Positions 42,782-51,396 of a stretch of DNA of 64,000 nucleotides are shown one piece after another. This stretch comes from an uncultured Lactobacillus sp. (lineage in GTDB: Bacteria; Bacillota; Bacilli; Lactobacillales; Lactobacillaceae): contig CALNAJ010000029.1 of NCBI GenBank assembly GCA_937874695.1, positions 183,265 to 247,264 on the forward strand, read 5' to 3'. The notes under the pieces were generated by a model. It had not been told where the DNA came from, did no database searches, and was given only the letters and a program-made list of their open reading frames with translations. The position numbers and the translations under genes were made by a program. The stretch's first letter is position 1. Every line of letters starts with the position of its first letter.

Positions 42782-43876
42782 CTAGTCACGCTTGAGAGAC
42801 AGAACCACATCCAAGACCCGATCAGCAGCATCTGGGACACCTAATTGCTTAGAAGCTGCTGCCATATCTTGCCGTAAATCGTCATCAGTCATCAATTGAT
42901 CGGCCTTTGTCACCAGCGTGTCCCCGTTCAAATCGGCTTCCTTAATGATTTCAGCGGCACCCACGTTGGCCAATGACAGTGCATTCTTGGTCTGATGGTC
43001 AGCAGTCACATATGGACTTGGAATCAGGATAGATGGAATGCCATCGGCCGTGATTTCCGCGATACTCGTTGCCCCGGCTCGACCGACGATTGCAGCCACC
43101 TTGGGTAAGACTTCTGGCATATTGGGAATGTACGGTTTCACGACGACATTATCGCCAATGGTCGTCGACTTAAGCTGTTCCATCACGCCATCATAGCGCT
43201 TCTGTCCAGTAACGAAGACCACTTGGTAATCTCGTTGATTAAAGGCGGGAATTGCAGCGACCGTAGCCGCATTGATCTTCAAAGCCCCTTGTGAGCCCCC
43301 AAAGATCAGCAACGTTGGCACGTCATCTTTTAAATTATATTCTTGCCAGCTAAACTTGCTGACGACCTCAGCAGCTTCCTGGGCCCGCGGATTCCCTGTC
43401 TTCACCATTTTACTGGCGGGCAGTTGGTCCAATGCGGCATCGAAAACGTAGGCGATACGATCCACATAACGGCTCAAAAACCGGTTGGTAATCCCAACCA
43501 CACTGTTCTGCTCGTGAATCATCGTGGGAACGTTCAACCGGCTAGCGGCGTACACAACAGCCCCGGAGACGTAACCCCCGGTACCGACCACGACGTCCGG
43601 CTTGAATTCTTTGATCATCTTCTTAGTCTCGTGGACACTCTTCAAGAACAGGTAGAGCGTCTTGAAGTTTTCCAATGACAGAGACCGTTTAAAGCCTTGG
43701 ATCTTCGTTGATTTGAAGGGAATCCCCTTGGCTGGAACGATACTGCTTTCCAGTCCCCGTTCGGACCCCACGTAGAGGACTTCAGCATCAGGATCGTGTT
43801 TCTTCAAAGCTTTGATAAGGGCTAGTGCCGGATAAATATGTCCACCGGTACCACCGCCCGATACGATTAGTCGCAT
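42782..43876 (-). CDS. murG: UDP-GlcNAc transferase MurG
   Basis: MurG adds N-acetylglucosamine to lipid I, giving lipid II at the inner face of the membrane. The 364-residue protein starts RLIVSGGGTGGHIYPALAL (glycine loop 1) and shows VVGTGGYVSG, the conserved HEQNSVVGITNR (about residue 125), GGSQGALKIN and GRAGATSIAEI in the C-terminal nucleotide-sugar domain. It starts directly after the murD stop codon, with GGAGG inside the end of murD. Confidence 0.96.
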   Translation of the reverse strand: MRLIVSGGGTGGHIYPALALIKALKKHDPDAEVLYVGSERGLESSIVPAKGIPFKSTKIQGFKRSLSLENFKTLYLFLKSVHETKKMIKEFKPDVVVGTGGYVSGAVVYAASRLNVPTMIHEQNSVVGITNRFLSRYVDRIAYVFDAALDQLPASKMVKTGNPRAQEAAEVVSKFSWQEYNLKDDVPTLLIFGGSQGALKINAATVAAIPAFNQRDYQVVFVTGQKRYDGVMEQLKSTTIGDNVVVKPYIPNMPEVLPKVAAIVGRAGATSIAEITADGIPSILIPSPYVTADHQTKNALSLANVGAAEIIKEADLNGDTLVTKADQLMTDDDLRQDMAAASKQLGVPDAADRVLDVVLSLKRD

Positions 43877-45256
43877 TTACTTTTCCTCCTGCTTACCCGT
43901 CAGATCCTCGACGGCCTTGATAAAGCGGTCGCCACGAACCTCAAAGTTCGGGTATTGATCCCAGCTGGCATTGGCCGGCGACAGGAGAATGATGTCACCA
44001 GGATCACTCAGTTGGTAAGCCACTGGCACGCCGGCTTCGGCATTCTCAGCGAACTTGATGGTCTTGATACCGGCCTGTTTCGCTGCATTTTCCAGCAGCT
44101 TGGCTGTTTGACCGAAGAGCACAATGGCCTTGACGTGTTCCTTGAAGGCTGGCACCATCTTTTCAAAGGTATAGCCCCGGTCCAGACCACCAGCGAGTAA
44201 GACAACGGGCGCCTTGAAGCCCTTCAAGGCCATCTCGGTTGCTTCCATGTCGGTTGCCTTGGAGTCGTTGTAGTATTGACGACCCTCAGCTTCCAGCACA
44301 TATTGGGTCCGGTGCCGCACACCGCCAAAGGTCTTCAGAACACTGACGATGGCCGCCGTGCTGACGCCTTTGATCTTGGCAACAGCAATCGCAGCCAAGG
44401 CATTTTCGATGTTGTGATCCCCGGGAACCTTGACGTCACTAGCAGCCATGATCTTTTCACCACGGAAGTAAAGGTCCCCATCGGCCTCGTAAGCGCCATC
44501 CTGTGAGTTATCGGCCCGGGAGAATGGGACGACCTTAGCGGCGGATTGCTTGCTCAGTTCACGCCACTCTGGATTGTCGAAGTTGACCACGAAGTAGTCA
44601 TCCGCCGTTTGATTGGCGGTAATTTTCATTTTGGCCGCAACATAATTAGCCCGCGTCTTGTGGTAATCCAAGTGATTGGAGAAGATATTCGTCAAGACGG
44701 CGATGTGGGGATGAAATTCGGTCGTTCCCACCAACATGAAGCTGGAGACTTCCAAGACCAGCGTGTCATCAGCTGTAACCTCTTGGGCAACCATGCTAGC
44801 TGGGACACCAATGTTCCCAGCGTAAACCGCGTGGCCCGCCTGACGGTCGTGATCCAACATCTTTTGAATCATCGTTGTCGTCGTGGTCTTCCCATTGCTG
44901 CCAGTGACAGCGACCAATTCGGCTTCAGCGACTTCCCCAGTCAATTCCATTTCTGAAATGATCGGTAACTTTAAGTCCAGTGCCCGCTTTACAACCGGCA
45001 CATCGTACGGAATCCCAGGATTTTTCACGATCAAATCGTACCCGGCATCTAGCAGATCCGGCGTTTGTTCACCAAGAATCACGTTAAAACCAGCCGCCTT
45101 AAGTTCCTGAGCGTTCTGATTTTCTGCCAGTGGTTGGACATCACTGACGGTGACCGTAGCCCCCAAACGTTTTAATAATTTTGCTGCATTGGTCCCACTC
45201 TTGGCCAATCCCAAGACGAGAACCTTTTTCCCTGCATATGTCGTGATCTGCTTCAT
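43877..45256 (-). CDS. murD: UDP-N-acetylmuramoylalanine-D-glutamate ligase
   Basis: MurD adds D-glutamate to UDP-MurNAc-Ala with ATP in the cytoplasm. The 459-residue protein has the N-terminal dinucleotide-like VLVLGLAKSGTNAAKLLK, the ATP loop VTGSNGKTTTTTMI (about residue 115), NIFSNHLDYH, NDSKATDMEATEMAL and LLAGGLDRGY. ATG 45256 gives the family start MKQITTYAGKK; the frame is open to 45460 but that part runs through a repeat element. It opens the second half of the division cluster behind a 947-bp gap. Confidence 0.95.
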   Translation of the reverse strand: MKQITTYAGKKVLVLGLAKSGTNAAKLLKRLGATVTVSDVQPLAENQNAQELKAAGFNVILGEQTPDLLDAGYDLIVKNPGIPYDVPVVKRALDLKLPIISEMELTGEVAEAELVAVTGSNGKTTTTTMIQKMLDHDRQAGHAVYAGNIGVPASMVAQEVTADDTLVLEVSSFMLVGTTEFHPHIAVLTNIFSNHLDYHKTRANYVAAKMKITANQTADDYFVVNFDNPEWRELSKQSAAKVVPFSRADNSQDGAYEADGDLYFRGEKIMAASDVKVPGDHNIENALAAIAVAKIKGVSTAAIVSVLKTFGGVRHRTQYVLEAEGRQYYNDSKATDMEATEMALKGFKAPVVLLAGGLDRGYTFEKMVPAFKEHVKAIVLFGQTAKLLENAAKQAGIKTIKFAENAEAGVPVAYQLSDPGDIILLSPANASWDQYPNFEVRGDRFIKAVEDLTGKQEEK

Positions 45257-45335
45257 AACGCCGTTCGCTCTCCATTCATTTTTAGTGTTACTTATTTTGA
45301 TATTGTTTAATTCGGGCACATTGTCGCCTGCGGCT

Positions 45336-45495
45336 GCCAGAGATTCCGCCTGCTGTGGGGACCGGCAAAAGCCTGTGAAGCGGTCTTTTGCCTCGACTTT
45401 GAGCCGCGAAGTTCCCGTCTCAAAGCTCGTCCCGCGCTGTAGTTTGGCAAAAAACGCCAAACAACACCGCCGTCACAGCTGGCTACATCTCTGGC
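45336..45495. repeat. Three-stem-loop junction element, family A (copy 2)
   Basis: Outer stem GCCAGAGAT (45336-45344) with ATCTCTGGC (45487-45495); closing stem GCTGTG (45352-45357) with CACAGC (45474-45479). Stem-loop 1 is GGCAAAAG/CTTTTGCC (45364-45392) with loop CCTGTGAAGCGGT; stem-loop 2 is CTTTGAG/CTCAAAG (45397-45425) with loop CCGCGAAGTTCCCGT; stem-loop 3 is GTTTGGC/GCCAAAC (45442-45462). It sits in the probable leader region of murD. Confidence 0.85.
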
Positions 45496-45643
45496 CTCCT
45501 CCGGCTAAGCTAATTGTGTCCAAATTAAGCTTAGCCAATGTTCATCCAGCGACTTTCGCCAGAAAGCAATGCGTAACCTAGTAGCCGACAATCTTATCGG
45601 AATACCTATAAAAGATGAGTACCCCAAATTTGGCACTACCCCT

Positions 45644-45672
45644 AGTTTATCAGGTTCGCCGACTTATCTCAC
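45644..45672 (-). promoter_or_regulatory. Possible promoter of the murD half of the cluster
   Basis: On the minus strand GTGAGA (45672-45667) and TAAACT (45649-45644) are 17 bp apart and the -10 box is preceded by TGA, an extended -10. This would give a leader of nearly 390 nt. The rest of 45496-45932 shows only small hairpins. Confidence 0.4.
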
Positions 45673-45932
45673 TAAATCTGCCAAAATCTACAAGAAATCT
45701 TCGATATTCAGTGACTTTTAGGGATAATGTCATTCGATTACCGATGGTTAGCAGTTAGTTCCCTGTGAATGGCCCCTAAGAGACTACTGAGCCTGTTCAT
45801 AAGCAACTGCAGAACTACTGCCCTCATTCCCACAAAGTGGCTGTAACACGCTGATATAGGGCATATCAGCACCACCCAACGTCACTACCGTTACTGCCGG
45901 TCTGACGGGTCAACGACTAGTGTCAGCCGTGA

Positions 45933-46092
45933 GGACGGTGAAAATCGGCCCAGCCGTTGGCATTCCCTTAGCAGCCTTGGCGCCAAGATAATTGGTGGTT
46001 TCAAGACGTGGTATTCGGCTTGAAGCCAAGTTCCGAGACCGCTCTGTGGCTCGGGACGTCCGCCAACGCGTTCCGGCCGATTTTCACCGTCC
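45933..46092. repeat. Three-stem-loop junction element, family A (copy 3, inverted)
   Basis: Outer stem GGACGGTGAAAATCGGCC (45933-45950) pairs perfectly over 18 bp with 46075-46092; closing stem CGTTGGC (45955-45961) with GCCAACG (46062-46068). Read on the minus strand, stem-loop 1 is CCGAG/CTCGG with loop CCACAGAGCGGT (46054-46033), stem-loop 2 spans 46028-45996 with loop CCGAATACCACGT, and stem-loop 3 lies around 45968-45992. Its orientation is opposite to the copies at 25286 and 45336. Confidence 0.85.
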
Positions 46093-46150
46093 GGTAAGGC
46101 GTAGGTTCCACTCATCACTTATCTTGCCCAGCTAAACCGGCAGTGGACGA

Positions 46151-46186
46151 AAAAAGGCTAGCTTGGCCCTAACGAGCAAGCTAGCC
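46151..46186 (-). terminator. Terminator downstream of mraY
   Basis: GGCTAGCTTG (46156-46165) and CAAGCTAGCC (46177-46186) form a perfect 10-bp stem, followed on the minus strand by a run of T residues. It should end the mraZ-mraY transcript. Confidence 0.93.
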
Positions 46187-46203
46187 CATTAGTCGTCCAG
46201 TCG

Positions 46204-47175
46204 TTAGTTGGCTAAGATGGCCCAGACACCCGTTAACGCGGTTATCAAGCCAATTCCCCAGAAAGTTAAATCAATCTTCCATTCACTCCAGCCCTTCATT
46301 TCGAAGTGGTGGTGAATCGGACTCATCAGGAAAATTCGCTTGCCCGTCAACTTGAATGAGGCAACTTGCAACATAACACTCGCCGTCTCAATCACAAAAA
46401 TCAAACCGATCCACAACAGGGACAGTTCGTGATGCAGCAGAATGGAAACTGCTGCTAAGGCCCCACCAAGGGCTAACGAACCGGTATCACCCATAAAAAT
46501 CTTGGCTGGTTTGTGATTAAAGATGAGAAAACCGAGAAGACTGCCGACTATGGCAAAACAGAAGATAGCAATGTTAATTTGATGTTGTTGGTAAGCCACG
46601 ATACCGTAAGCGGCAAAGGAAATGCTAGCCAACCCACTGACCAGGCCGTCCAACCCATCCGTTAAGTTCACGGCGTTGGAGAAACCCACCAACCAAATAA
46701 TAATGAAGATGGCGTACCAGCCACTCATGTGCCAATTACCTAAGCCCGGCACGTGCAACGCCATTGGTAGCTGTTCGCGGGTGTAGACCCAGAATAGGAT
46801 CAGTGCCCCCACGATTTGGCCCAGCAGTTTTTGCCACGCCTTGAGGCCTTCATTTTGGCGATGGAACAGCTTGATGCTGTCATCCCAAGCGCCCAATGCC
46901 CCATACAGGACCAGGATAAAGAGCAAGATCCAGGTCGTGGAGAGCACGTGGTGTGGGGCCAACGCCCAACTGGTAACCAGCGTCATCACCACAATAGCGA
47001 TGATGTACAGCAAGCCCCCCATCGTTGGCGTTCCCGACTTTTTCTCGTGCCAAGTTGGGCCTTCTTCACGAATCATTTGCCCCTCATGCCGGGCTCGGAA
47101 ATACCGAATCAGTGATGGCATAAATGCCACGGTAATTATAAATCCACCCAACAAGGGCACTACTACATTCATCAT
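46204..47175 (-). CDS. mraY: Phospho-MurNAc-pentapeptide transferase MraY
   Basis: MraY makes lipid I by moving phospho-MurNAc-pentapeptide onto undecaprenyl phosphate. The 323-residue protein has about ten transmembrane segments. Conserved cytoplasmic motifs: KKSGTPTMGGLLY (about residue 45), the catalytic Asp pair region near DDSIKLFHRQNEGLKAWQK, NLTDGLDGL, FMGDTGSLALGG and MSPIHHHFEMKGW. Start ATG 47175 is picked over the open frame to 47187; ATG 47172 is next to it. It ends at a strong terminator instead of running into murD. Confidence 0.95.
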   Translation of the reverse strand: MMNVVVPLLGGFIITVAFMPSLIRYFRARHEGQMIREEGPTWHEKKSGTPTMGGLLYIIAIVVMTLVTSWALAPHHVLSTTWILLFILVLYGALGAWDDSIKLFHRQNEGLKAWQKLLGQIVGALILFWVYTREQLPMALHVPGLGNWHMSGWYAIFIIIWLVGFSNAVNLTDGLDGLVSGLASISFAAYGIVAYQQHQINIAIFCFAIVGSLLGFLIFNHKPAKIFMGDTGSLALGGALAAVSILLHHELSLLWIGLIFVIETASVMLQVASFKLTGKRIFLMSPIHHHFEMKGWSEWKIDLTFWGIGLITALTGVWAILAN

Positions 47176-47196
47176 TCTCTTTCTCAATCCTCATTC

Positions 47197-49356
47197 TTAT
47201 TTATTTTGTTTCAAAGTTACCGTTAATGTTGCGCCGGAAGCGACGGTGGTTCCCGCCTTAATACTCTGCTTCGTGACGTAGCCATCCCCGGTAGTGTTAA
47301 GCTTCAATCCTTCGATCTGGGCTAATTTTACCACATCACCCTTCGACCAGCCCGTTAGACTCGGTAAAGCCACAGTACCACCCGTACTCAGGAAGACCCG
47401 CTGATTCTTGTACAGCGTGGTTCCCGCCGAAACGGATTGCTTCGTGACTTTATTCCCATTTCCGAGCAAGGTAACCGTTGCCCCCGCCTTGGACAGTGCA
47501 CTCGTCGCTGCCGTCACGGTCCGACCGGCAACCAATGGCATCTTGGATACCTTGGTCGTCTTGGCTTCAGTATCCTCTTGCAAGGCCCGCGCCATGACCG
47601 GCTTCATAATAGAAGCCAGCAATTGCGTGGCGGTCTTACTCCCTAAATGGGGCTGCTTCATGGTGATATACATGACGTACTTAGGATTACTTGCGGGGAC
47701 CATGGCCGCTACAGAATACAGGTAGTTGTCATCGCCTGACAAGTACCCTTTCCCATTGCTGACCTGAGCGGTACCGGTCTTAACAGCGACCCGTTCCCCA
47801 CTCATCTTATAGTCACTCCCAATACCATAACTCTTATAGACGACATCTTCCATATGTTTCCGAACAGTTTTCGCCGTTTTGGCTGAAATGGGGTTACCCA
47901 CAACTGTTGGGGAATACTTCTTGACGGTCTTATTGGTGTTAGGATCCGTTACCTTACTGATCACATATGGTTTCATCATCTTCCCATCATTGCTGACGGC
48001 GGTTAAGCCCTGCAGCATCTGAAAGGCAGTGACCTGAATTCCTTGACCAAACGCGGTATCGGCCTGTTCAATCGGCCGCTGGAAGGCAATGCTCCCACTC
48101 ATTTCACCGGGCAAGCCCGAGTTGGTACTCTTCAGGAAGTGGAAACGGTCAATGTATTTCTTCCAGGTCTTGGCACCCATCTGCTGTTCCAGATGGGCCA
48201 TGGCAACGTTACTGGAGAGGGCAAACCCCTTGTTATAGGTAATTGTCCCCCAACCAGCCGTATTCCAGTCAGGAACCGTCTGATTGCCAATGGCGTATTT
48301 CCCAGATTGATAGGTAGCGTTCCCATTGTAATTCCCACTATCAATGGAGGAAGCCAATGTGAAGACCTTCATCGTCGACCCCGGTTCGTAGGCGTCTTGA
48401 ACCAGTGTGTCCCGCCAGATGTCACCCAGCCCCTGCTTCGTGCTGGCGTTAAACGTCGGCCGTTGCGTGGCGGCGAGGATGGCCCCGGTCTTGGCATTCA
48501 TCAACACGGCATTCATCGAATTGGCCTTGACCTGGTTCTGAACACTACTCATTTCGGTTTCTAATAACGTCTGCAAACGAGTATCCAGCGTCGTATACAC
48601 GTTGTCCCCGTTCTTGGCCTTCTTAGATTTTTGCTTGGTCCCAGGTAACTGGTAACCGTACATATCCTTCTTGATTTTCTGTGACCCATTTGTCCCAGTT
48701 AATTGCTTATTAAAGGCTTGCTCAATTCCCATCGAACCCGTCAACGTCGTCTGGCCCTCATCGTTGGTCTTGGCCTGCGCTAGGCCTATCAGATGAGAGG
48801 CAAACGTTCCGTTGGGATAGAGACGAGATTCCTGCTGAATGAAGTTGACCCCACTCAAATGTTCCTTTTGAATCTTCTGCTTGGTGGTCAGTGAGATGTT
48901 CTGCCCAGCCGTCCCGAACTCCACCTGGAAGGGGTTCCCAGAACTGGGATTCAGGATCTTCAAGGCTTTGTCACGACTGATTGGTAGGTTTTTGGCCAAA
49001 ACGGTCGCAATCTTTTCTTTATTAGTAGCGTACAGTTTCTGCCCATCCACACTCTTCTGCCGCTTGTCCAGCACCACGTAAAGTGAGTACACACTGGTAT
49101 CTTCGGCAATCGCTTGACCGTTGGCATCGTAGATGGTCCCCCGTTTGGCCTTGAGGGTCTCGTTGGCCGTGTAGAGCTTCTGGGCTGAAGCACTTAGGTT
49201 AACGTTTTGAACCTTCTTACCAATGGAGATATACGAAAAGCGACCAACGATGAGTATAAATACAGCAATGAAAAGGAAAAACAGAAACTGGCCAACGTAC
49301 TTCCGGTTCCTGCGGGGTTGCTTATTCATCATTTGTCGCTTATTTGGATCTTTCAT
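47197..49356 (-). CDS. pbp2X: Septal penicillin-binding protein 2x with PASTA domains
   Basis: A class B transpeptidase for septal wall cross-linking (719 residues). A basic tail and one transmembrane helix (about residues 24-44) are followed by the dimerisation domain. The penicillin-binding domain has STMK (catalytic Ser, about residue 330), SSN (about 388) and KTGTAQ (about 550). Two PASTA domains form the C-terminus from about residue 600, starting near MPLVAGRTVTAA and LPSLTGWSKGD. It shares one base with the ftsL stop codon (TAATG). The name follows the position and PASTA domains. Confidence 0.94.
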   Translation of the reverse strand: MKDPNKRQMMNKQPRRNRKYVGQFLFFLFIAVFILIVGRFSYISIGKKVQNVNLSASAQKLYTANETLKAKRGTIYDANGQAIAEDTSVYSLYVVLDKRQKSVDGQKLYATNKEKIATVLAKNLPISRDKALKILNPSSGNPFQVEFGTAGQNISLTTKQKIQKEHLSGVNFIQQESRLYPNGTFASHLIGLAQAKTNDEGQTTLTGSMGIEQAFNKQLTGTNGSQKIKKDMYGYQLPGTKQKSKKAKNGDNVYTTLDTRLQTLLETEMSSVQNQVKANSMNAVLMNAKTGAILAATQRPTFNASTKQGLGDIWRDTLVQDAYEPGSTMKVFTLASSIDSGNYNGNATYQSGKYAIGNQTVPDWNTAGWGTITYNKGFALSSNVAMAHLEQQMGAKTWKKYIDRFHFLKSTNSGLPGEMSGSIAFQRPIEQADTAFGQGIQVTAFQMLQGLTAVSNDGKMMKPYVISKVTDPNTNKTVKKYSPTVVGNPISAKTAKTVRKHMEDVVYKSYGIGSDYKMSGERVAVKTGTAQVSNGKGYLSGDDNYLYSVAAMVPASNPKYVMYITMKQPHLGSKTATQLLASIMKPVMARALQEDTEAKTTKVSKMPLVAGRTVTAATSALSKAGATVTLLGNGNKVTKQSVSAGTTLYKNQRVFLSTGGTVALPSLTGWSKGDVVKLAQIEGLKLNTTGDGYVTKQSIKAGTTVASGATLTVTLKQNK

Positions 49357-49757
49357 TATTTGTTTACATTCCTTATGCGGTCATTTTGGAGAGATAGGCC
49401 TTGCTTTTTGGCAATTTTATCAAGTCGGCTCCGACTCTGCAACTCATTTATTTGCTGTTGCTTGTTGGTGTTGCGATTGGTATAGGTCGTCACAGCATTG
49501 TTGACACTTTGCAATTCATGCTGGGCATTACTCATCGAGATCTTGGCAGAAACGACACAGACCATGAGTACGGCTAAAACAAGACCGCACACGGTCATCA
49601 AACATTTTTCAAATTTCGAAACCGGTAACTTTTGGCTATTCGGGTTGCCTTGGGGCTGAACCTGAGGCTGCGCCTGACGTTGCGGTTGCTCTATGTTTGG
49701 GCGTTGTTGAGGTTCCGGGGTTAGGGGAACAGCTTCAGCTAAATTATTTTGCGCCAT
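49356..49757 (-). CDS. ftsL: Cell division protein FtsL
   Basis: A small bitopic protein that works with DivIB and DivIC and activates septal synthesis. The 133-residue protein has a long Gln/Pro-rich cytoplasmic N-terminus (to about residue 50), one transmembrane helix (CLMTVCGLVLAVLMVCVV) and an outside coiled coil (SNAQHELQSVNNAVTTY) ending near GLSLQNDRIRNV. Sequence is poorly conserved in the family; position between rsmH and pbp2x is decisive. Confidence 0.9.
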   Translation of the reverse strand: MAQNNLAEAVPLTPEPQQRPNIEQPQRQAQPQVQPQGNPNSQKLPVSKFEKCLMTVCGLVLAVLMVCVVSAKISMSNAQHELQSVNNAVTTYTNRNTNKQQQINELQSRSRLDKIAKKQGLSLQNDRIRNVNK

Positions 49758-49799
49758 AATTGATCATCATCCTATGTCAATATTTAGTGATTGATTTAA

Positions 49800-50744
49800 C
49801 TATTTAACTTTCTCTAAAATTCGTAGTTTGGCGCTGTGTGCGCGGTGGTTCGCTTCCAACTCTTCCTCGGAAGGCGTGATTGGTTTGCGATTGACCAATT
49901 TGTAGTTGGGCTGCAAATTATCAGGGATTACCGGAATACCGTGGGGGAGTTCTGGTAATGAAGAGTTTTCACGAAACATAGTTTTAACAAGTCGGTCTTC
50001 CAACGACTGGAAGGTAATGACACTGACCCGTCCGTTCAGAGCCAGCAAGCCGATTGCCTGTTCCAGGGAGTCTTCAAGGGCACCCAATTCGTCGTTGACG
50101 GCGATCCGAATCGCCTGAAAGACCTTCTTAGCAGGATGTCCCCCGTGCCGACGAGCGGCCGCGGGAATCCCTTCTTTAATGATTTCAACCAATTGCCCAG
50201 TCGTATCGATAGGCGCGGTGGCCCGATGACGCTCGATAGCCCTGGCGATTGGCTTAGCGAATTTTTCTTCGCCGTAGCGATGAAAGATCCGCATCAGGTC
50301 GTTGAATTCCCACTCGTTGACCACGATCCACGCGGTCAGCTTCGCACTCTGATCCATCCGCATATCCAATGGCGCATCGTGTTGGTAGCTGAATCCACGG
50401 TCGGCTTCGTCAAATTGTGGCGAAGAAACACCGAGGTCGTAAAGAATCCCATCGACCTCGGTGATGTTCCGGGCGTTCAGTTCCTCTTTGATTTGGCGGA
50501 AATTACTCTTGATAAAAGTTAACTTTCCGGCTTCAACGTACTGCTTTAAATGTTCTTGATTGTAAGTAATGGCTGTCTGATCTTGGTCAAATGCATAGAG
50601 ATGACCCGTTGTTAACTGCTCCAGAATGTGTTGGCTATGACCGCCGCCACCGAGAGTGCAGTCAACGTAGGTGCCCGTTGGCTTGATGTCTAACCCCGCC
50701 ACTGCTTCATTTAACAAAACCGTTACATGATGAAAGTCTTCCAT
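49800..50744 (-). CDS. rsmH: 16S rRNA (cytosine1402-N4)-methyltransferase RsmH
   Basis: RsmH (MraW) methylates N4 of C1402 in the decoding centre of 16S rRNA with S-adenosylmethionine. The 314-residue protein has HHVTVLLNEAV at the start, the SAM loop VDCTLGGGGHSQHIL (about residue 35), DLGVSSPQFDEADRGFSY and AIRIAVNDELGALE. ATG 50744 is used because GGGAGAG is 5 nt upstream and it is the family start; the frame is open to 50855 through the end of mraZ. Confidence 0.96.
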   Translation of the reverse strand: MEDFHHVTVLLNEAVAGLDIKPTGTYVDCTLGGGGHSQHILEQLTTGHLYAFDQDQTAITYNQEHLKQYVEAGKLTFIKSNFRQIKEELNARNITEVDGILYDLGVSSPQFDEADRGFSYQHDAPLDMRMDQSAKLTAWIVVNEWEFNDLMRIFHRYGEEKFAKPIARAIERHRATAPIDTTGQLVEIIKEGIPAAARRHGGHPAKKVFQAIRIAVNDELGALEDSLEQAIGLLALNGRVSVITFQSLEDRLVKTMFRENSSLPELPHGIPVIPDNLQPNYKLVNRKPITPSEEELEANHRAHSAKLRILEKVK

Positions 50745-50764
50745 GAACACTCTCCCTTCCCGAG

Positions 50765-51196
50765 CTACATCCCGAAGTCGATTAAATTTTCGGCGATATC
50801 GTCGAAATCTTCTTCGGCGGCGGTGGAGAACTTGTTCCACCGTTCTTGACTCCAAATTTCAAAGCGATTAGCCACACCGACGATGACACATTGTTTAGAC
50901 AACGCGGCGTGGTCCTGTAAGGACTTCGGTAGATTGATACGCCCCTGCTTATCCAGCTCACACTCCGTCGCAGCGGAGTAGAAGAAGCGGACAAAGGCCC
51001 GAGCGTCCTTACGGTTTACTGGCAAGGCTTTCAATTTTTCTTGCAATGCTGACCACTCGGACATTGGGTAGCCGAATAAACAACCATCCATGCCCCGGGT
51101 CACGACAAATTGTTCGCCAAGCTGCTCCCGAAATTTCGCGGGGATAATGAGTCGGCCCTTGGTATCGATTGAATGTTCAAATTCGCCCATGAACAT
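50765..51196 (-). CDS. mraZ: Transcriptional regulator MraZ
   Basis: MraZ is a SpoVT/AbrB-fold DNA-binding protein that controls its own division cluster. The 143-residue length is normal. It has two tandem domains: MGEFEHSIDTKGRLIIPAKFR at the start and CELDKQGRINLPKSL at about residue 85, each with the conserved D-x-x-G-R core. ATG 51196 gives MFMGEFEHS, with GGGGG 8 nt upstream. Three boxes with 10-bp spacing lie directly upstream. Confidence 0.96.
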   Translation of the reverse strand: MFMGEFEHSIDTKGRLIIPAKFREQLGEQFVVTRGMDGCLFGYPMSEWSALQEKLKALPVNRKDARAFVRFFYSAATECELDKQGRINLPKSLQDHAALSKQCVIVGVANRFEIWSQERWNKFSTAAEEDFDDIAENLIDFGM

Positions 51197-51227
51197 GGCC
51201 ATTACCCCCTATTTGTAACTATTGTCA

Positions 51228-51257
51228 AGTTTACCACATGCCCCCACTTTCTACCAC
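51228..51257 (-). promoter_or_regulatory. MraZ boxes and promoter of the division cluster
   Basis: On the minus strand TGGTA (51256-51252), TGGGG (51246-51242) and TGGTA (51236-51232) are spaced by exactly 5 nt. This matches the TGGG-type triple repeats known for MraZ. A TAAACT -10 box (51233-51228) overlaps the last repeat, so bound MraZ would block RNA polymerase. Confidence 0.65.
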
Positions 51258-51295
51258 AACGTTTCCGAATTTTTATAAATTTCCCCACAAACCTT

Positions 51296-51330
51296 AAAAA
51301 AGCCGCGGCGAACATTTGTTCACCGCGGCT
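51296..51330 (-). terminator. Terminator between DUF3397 and mraZ
   Basis: AGCCGCGGCGAAC (51301-51313) pairs with GTTCACCGCGGCT (51318-51330), with a T run on the minus strand, so DUF3397 and mraZ are separate transcripts. Confidence 0.92.
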
Positions 51331-51396
51331 GAAAGCCCTTCATATTTCACCAAAAAACTGGTTCCATAATCAAAATTATTAATATTTATGCATTAG

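Noticed and set aside
45257..45460. A 68-residue N-terminal extension of MurD
   Set aside because: The frame is open through repeat element copy 2, but known MurD proteins start at MKQITTY and the extension has no conserved residues.
45891..46118. A 75-codon minus-strand frame between mraY and murD
   Set aside because: It coincides with the family A hairpin element and reads through its stems; no ribosome site.
50745..50855. A 37-residue N-terminal extension of RsmH
   Set aside because: It overlaps the end of mraZ and is very Arg-rich; the start at 50744 has a good ribosome site.
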